Source of the DNA: Verrucomicrobia bacterium Opi.OSU.00C
Lineage (GTDB): Bacteria > Verrucomicrobiota > Verrucomicrobiia > Opitutales > PNEW01
Length of the DNA: 47,199 nt
Direction of reading: 5' to 3'
Assembly: GCA_002922725.1 (NCBI GenBank)
Contig: PNEW01000006.1
Coordinates: 1 to 47,199, forward strand
Shown here: piece by piece, positions 45,291-47,199 of the stretch
Numbering within the stretch: the stretch's first letter is position 1
Layout: each line of letters begins with the position of its first letter
Notes under the pieces: generated by a model
Told to the model about the DNA's origin: nothing
The model's input: only the letters and a program-made list of their open reading frames with translations
The model's database searches: none
Position numbers and translations under genes: made by a program

Positions 45291-46862
45291 ATGGCTAAAA
45301 ATTCCGTAAATATTTTATTTGTAGTAAGTGCAACTGTAGGATCACGAGTTTTAGGTTTATTGCGCGATATATTGATTTTTGCATCATTTGGTACATCAGC
45401 CCTAAATTCGGCATTCATACTTGCGTTTACATTACCTAATTTATTTCGCCGTTTATTAGGTGAAGGAGCTTTAAATGCGGCCTTATTACCAACTTTTACG
45501 GAAGAATTAGAAGAAAATGGGAAAAAAAGTGCATTTATATTTCTTAATCAAGTGATAACACGGGTATTAATCATTCTTCTCATTATTATTTCAACACTGG
45601 GACTTACTCTTTTTGCCGTAGGATTTGTACCTGGACTCAATGATCGTTGGTACTTGGGGATTGAATTAGGTATAGTTTTGTTGCCTTACCTCGTATTGGT
45701 TTGTTTAGCAGCTATTATACATACGAGTTTGAATGTATTAAAACGATTTACTTTAGCTGCTTTATCACCAATTTGGCTCAATCTTTCCATGATTATTTCC
45801 TTAGGTATATTTGGGGTTTATTTGGCAGAATCTTCAATTGAGAAAATAACTTATTTATGTAGTGGAGTTATTATAGGAGGTATAATCCAACTTGTTTTAC
45901 CAGCGATTTTACTGAATCGAAATGGTTGGTATCCCAAAATGAATCTTGATCGAACAAAGAGAATAAATGAACTCACTTCACTATACATGCCTGGACTCGC
46001 TGGGGCTGCAATTTATCAAATAAATATTGTTGTAACACGTTTTCTTGCGTTTCACTTAGATGATACAGCAGTAGCGATTCTCTACTTGGGAAATCGGTTA
46101 CTTGAACTTCCTTTAGGAGTATTTGCTGTTGCTATAACAACAGTAATATTTCCATCTTTATCGAAATCTGCCGTACGTAATAATTTTAAAGAATTTAATC
46201 TTTTATTTCATCAAGGGGTAAGGATGATAATTGCCATTACAGTTCCAGCAGCAACTGGGTTAATTATACTACGTGAACCGATTCTTACTCTCCTTTTTGA
46301 GTGGGGAATGTTTGAGTCATATGACGTTAAGCAAACAATGCCTATAGTTTCTATCTTGGCTATTGCACTACCATTCTATGCAATCGGAGCATTTACCACA
46401 CGTGGATTTTATGCTCTGAAAGACACAACGACTCCATATCGACTGGCAAAAATAAACTTTATCGTTAATTTATTCTTTAGTATAACCCTTATGTCCTTTT
46501 TAGGTTTAATTGGCTTAGCTATTGCTAATGTGTTAGCGTCAGTAATTCACACTTTTTCTCTTTATTGGATAATAGGGAAAAAGATACCGTCATTAAATTT
46601 TGGTAATATCACATTATCTGTTATAAAAATAATCTTCGCTAGTTTTATTATGGGGTACTCAGTAGGATTGATATGGAGTGGGGTGAACGACAAGGGATTA
46701 GATCCAAAATTGGCTGCAATGATTGGAGTATTTATTCTTATTCCGAGCGCGGTAATATTTTACTTTATTTTACTTTGGGCTACACGATTCGATGAATTGA
46801 AAGAATTATGGGCATTTATAGTTAATGTATTAAAAAGGGAAAAACTTAAAGAGGGTAATTAG
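45291..46862 (+). CDS. murJ: Lipid II flippase MurJ
   Basis: A 523-residue polytopic protein with about 14 hydrophobic helices that flips lipid II across the inner membrane for peptidoglycan synthesis. The ATG at 45291 (MAKNSVNILFVVS) is preferred over an in-frame GTG at 45267. GSRVLGLLRDILIFASFG in helix 1 and LPNLFRRLLGEGALNAALLPTF in helix 2 are the conserved cavity segments with functional arginines. LARGFYALKDT-like FTTRGFYALKDTTTPYRLAK in the second half is also diagnostic. The length is normal and the frame is intact. It lies 97 bp before the symporter fragment on the same strand. Confidence 0.93.
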   Translation: MAKNSVNILFVVSATVGSRVLGLLRDILIFASFGTSALNSAFILAFTLPNLFRRLLGEGALNAALLPTFTEELEENGKKSAFIFLNQVITRVLIILLIIISTLGLTLFAVGFVPGLNDRWYLGIELGIVLLPYLVLVCLAAIIHTSLNVLKRFTLAALSPIWLNLSMIISLGIFGVYLAESSIEKITYLCSGVIIGGIIQLVLPAILLNRNGWYPKMNLDRTKRINELTSLYMPGLAGAAIYQINIVVTRFLAFHLDDTAVAILYLGNRLLELPLGVFAVAITTVIFPSLSKSAVRNNFKEFNLLFHQGVRMIIAITVPAATGLIILREPILTLLFEWGMFESYDVKQTMPIVSILAIALPFYAIGAFTTRGFYALKDTTTPYRLAKINFIVNLFFSITLMSFLGLIGLAIANVLASVIHTFSLYWIIGKKIPSLNFGNITLSVIKIIFASFIMGYSVGLIWSGVNDKGLDPKLAAMIGVFILIPSAVIFYFILLWATRFDELKELWAFIVNVLKREKLKEGN

Positions 46863-46959
46863 GCCATAGTTCAATAGAGAACCATATTTATGTCCTTGTA
46901 GTTAAAATATTTACCTTATTAATGTCTGGTTATAATTTTAGAAAAGTGTCATATTTAAC

Positions 46960-47199
46960 ATGAGATTACCTATAAATGGTTTTTTATTAGGTCTATTAAT
47001 TTCTATTGGAGCTGCTTGTATTTTTCCAGAAGTAGGGGCGCACGGAGGGATTTTGAAAAGTGAAGTCACTACCAAGCTTGGAGTAATAGCTATTTTTTTT
47101 CCTTCAAGGAATTTTATTACCCACCGAAAAGTTAAAAAGTGCCATACTTGAATGGCGACTTCACCTATTTATTCAAACATTTAATTTTATTATAGTTCC
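46960..47199 (+). CDS. SLC10A7/YfeH-like sodium:solute symporter, N-terminal part, frameshifted and cut by the window edge
   Basis: The start MRLPINGFLLGLLISIGAAC is a membrane helix, followed by VGAHGGILKSEVTTKLGVIAIFF. At eight T's (47093-47100) the frame breaks; in the next frame the sequence continues FLQGILLPTEKLKSAILEWR and LHLFIQTFNFIIV to the edge, which is the conserved second-helix region of the bile-acid:sodium-symporter-like family (SLC10A7/YfeH). With seven T's the protein is continuous. Without correction the first frame stops at 47151 after 63 residues. The substrate is unknown. Only about a quarter of the roughly 330-residue family protein is in view. Confidence 0.75.

Overview
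The window is 47.2 kb of AT-rich bacterial chromosome (about one third G+C by eye), densely packed with housekeeping genes on both strands. The gene families point to a Gram-negative, outer-membrane-bearing, aerobic bacterium: a TonB-dependent receptor, kdsB (KDO for lipopolysaccharide), a GmhA-like isomerase, dapF, murJ, sigma-54, heme A synthesis for an aa3-type oxidase, and a nickel superoxide dismutase. The Ni-SOD and several conserved hypothetical proteins resemble those I associate with marine Verrucomicrobiota (Opitutae/Puniceicoccales-like). That placement is an inference from family flavour and no marker gene was analysed. No prophage, insertion sequence, CRISPR array or defence island is visible.

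Layout. 1-1.15 kb: left-truncated nuclease-helicase fusion. 1.2-3.8 kb: heme A cassette ctaA-cyoE-ctaM-like (minus). 3.9-8.1 kb: peptide ABC transporter binding protein and two permeases without ATPases, then kdsB (plus). 8.2-9.8 kb: ArsR-type regulator and carA (minus). 9.95-11.1 kb: lysine 2,3-aminomutase. 11.2-13.8 kb: TPP riboswitch controlling a TonB-dependent receptor. 13.8-14.9 kb: cNMP-domain histidine kinase. 15.3-16.4 kb: frameshifted mutarotase-like gene. 16.5-19.4 kb: sulfate activation operon cysC-cysD-cysN. 19.6-23.4 kb: leuB-alaS (minus). 23.9-25.3 kb: secreted protein. 25.4-27.2 kb: ribD-rdgB. 27.2-29.0 kb: tsaB-alr (minus). 29.1-29.6 kb: exported Ni-SOD. 29.6-32.1 kb: Ser/Thr kinase and rpoN (minus). 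32.2-34.2 kb: A-type Fe-S carrier, dapF-like, mnmM/ytqB-like. 34.2-37.7 kb: cysS and thrS (minus). 37.8-42.7 kb: hemB, AT-hook protein, pyrD, tRNA-Leu(GAG) and a large conserved hypothetical. 42.8-44.8 kb: SIS-domain isomerase and CCA-adding enzyme (minus). 45.3-47.2 kb: murJ and the start of an SLC10A7-like symporter that runs off the right edge.

The most striking pattern is that five otherwise intact genes (ctaA, the 15.3 kb gene, rpoN, thrS and the right-edge symporter) are each broken by a frameshift exactly at a homopolymer of 6-8 bases. Four of them are restored by removing one base, and the fifth by removing two or adding one. thrS and rpoN look otherwise complete, so read-level homopolymer error is the first explanation to test. 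Slippage-based expression or recent decay are the biologically interesting alternatives. Other points of interest are a Ni-SOD whose predicted Sec cleavage would directly expose the Ni-hook histidine, a DapF-like protein in which both catalytic cysteines are serines, and the riboswitch-controlled outer-membrane receptor that predicts thiamine-type uptake.
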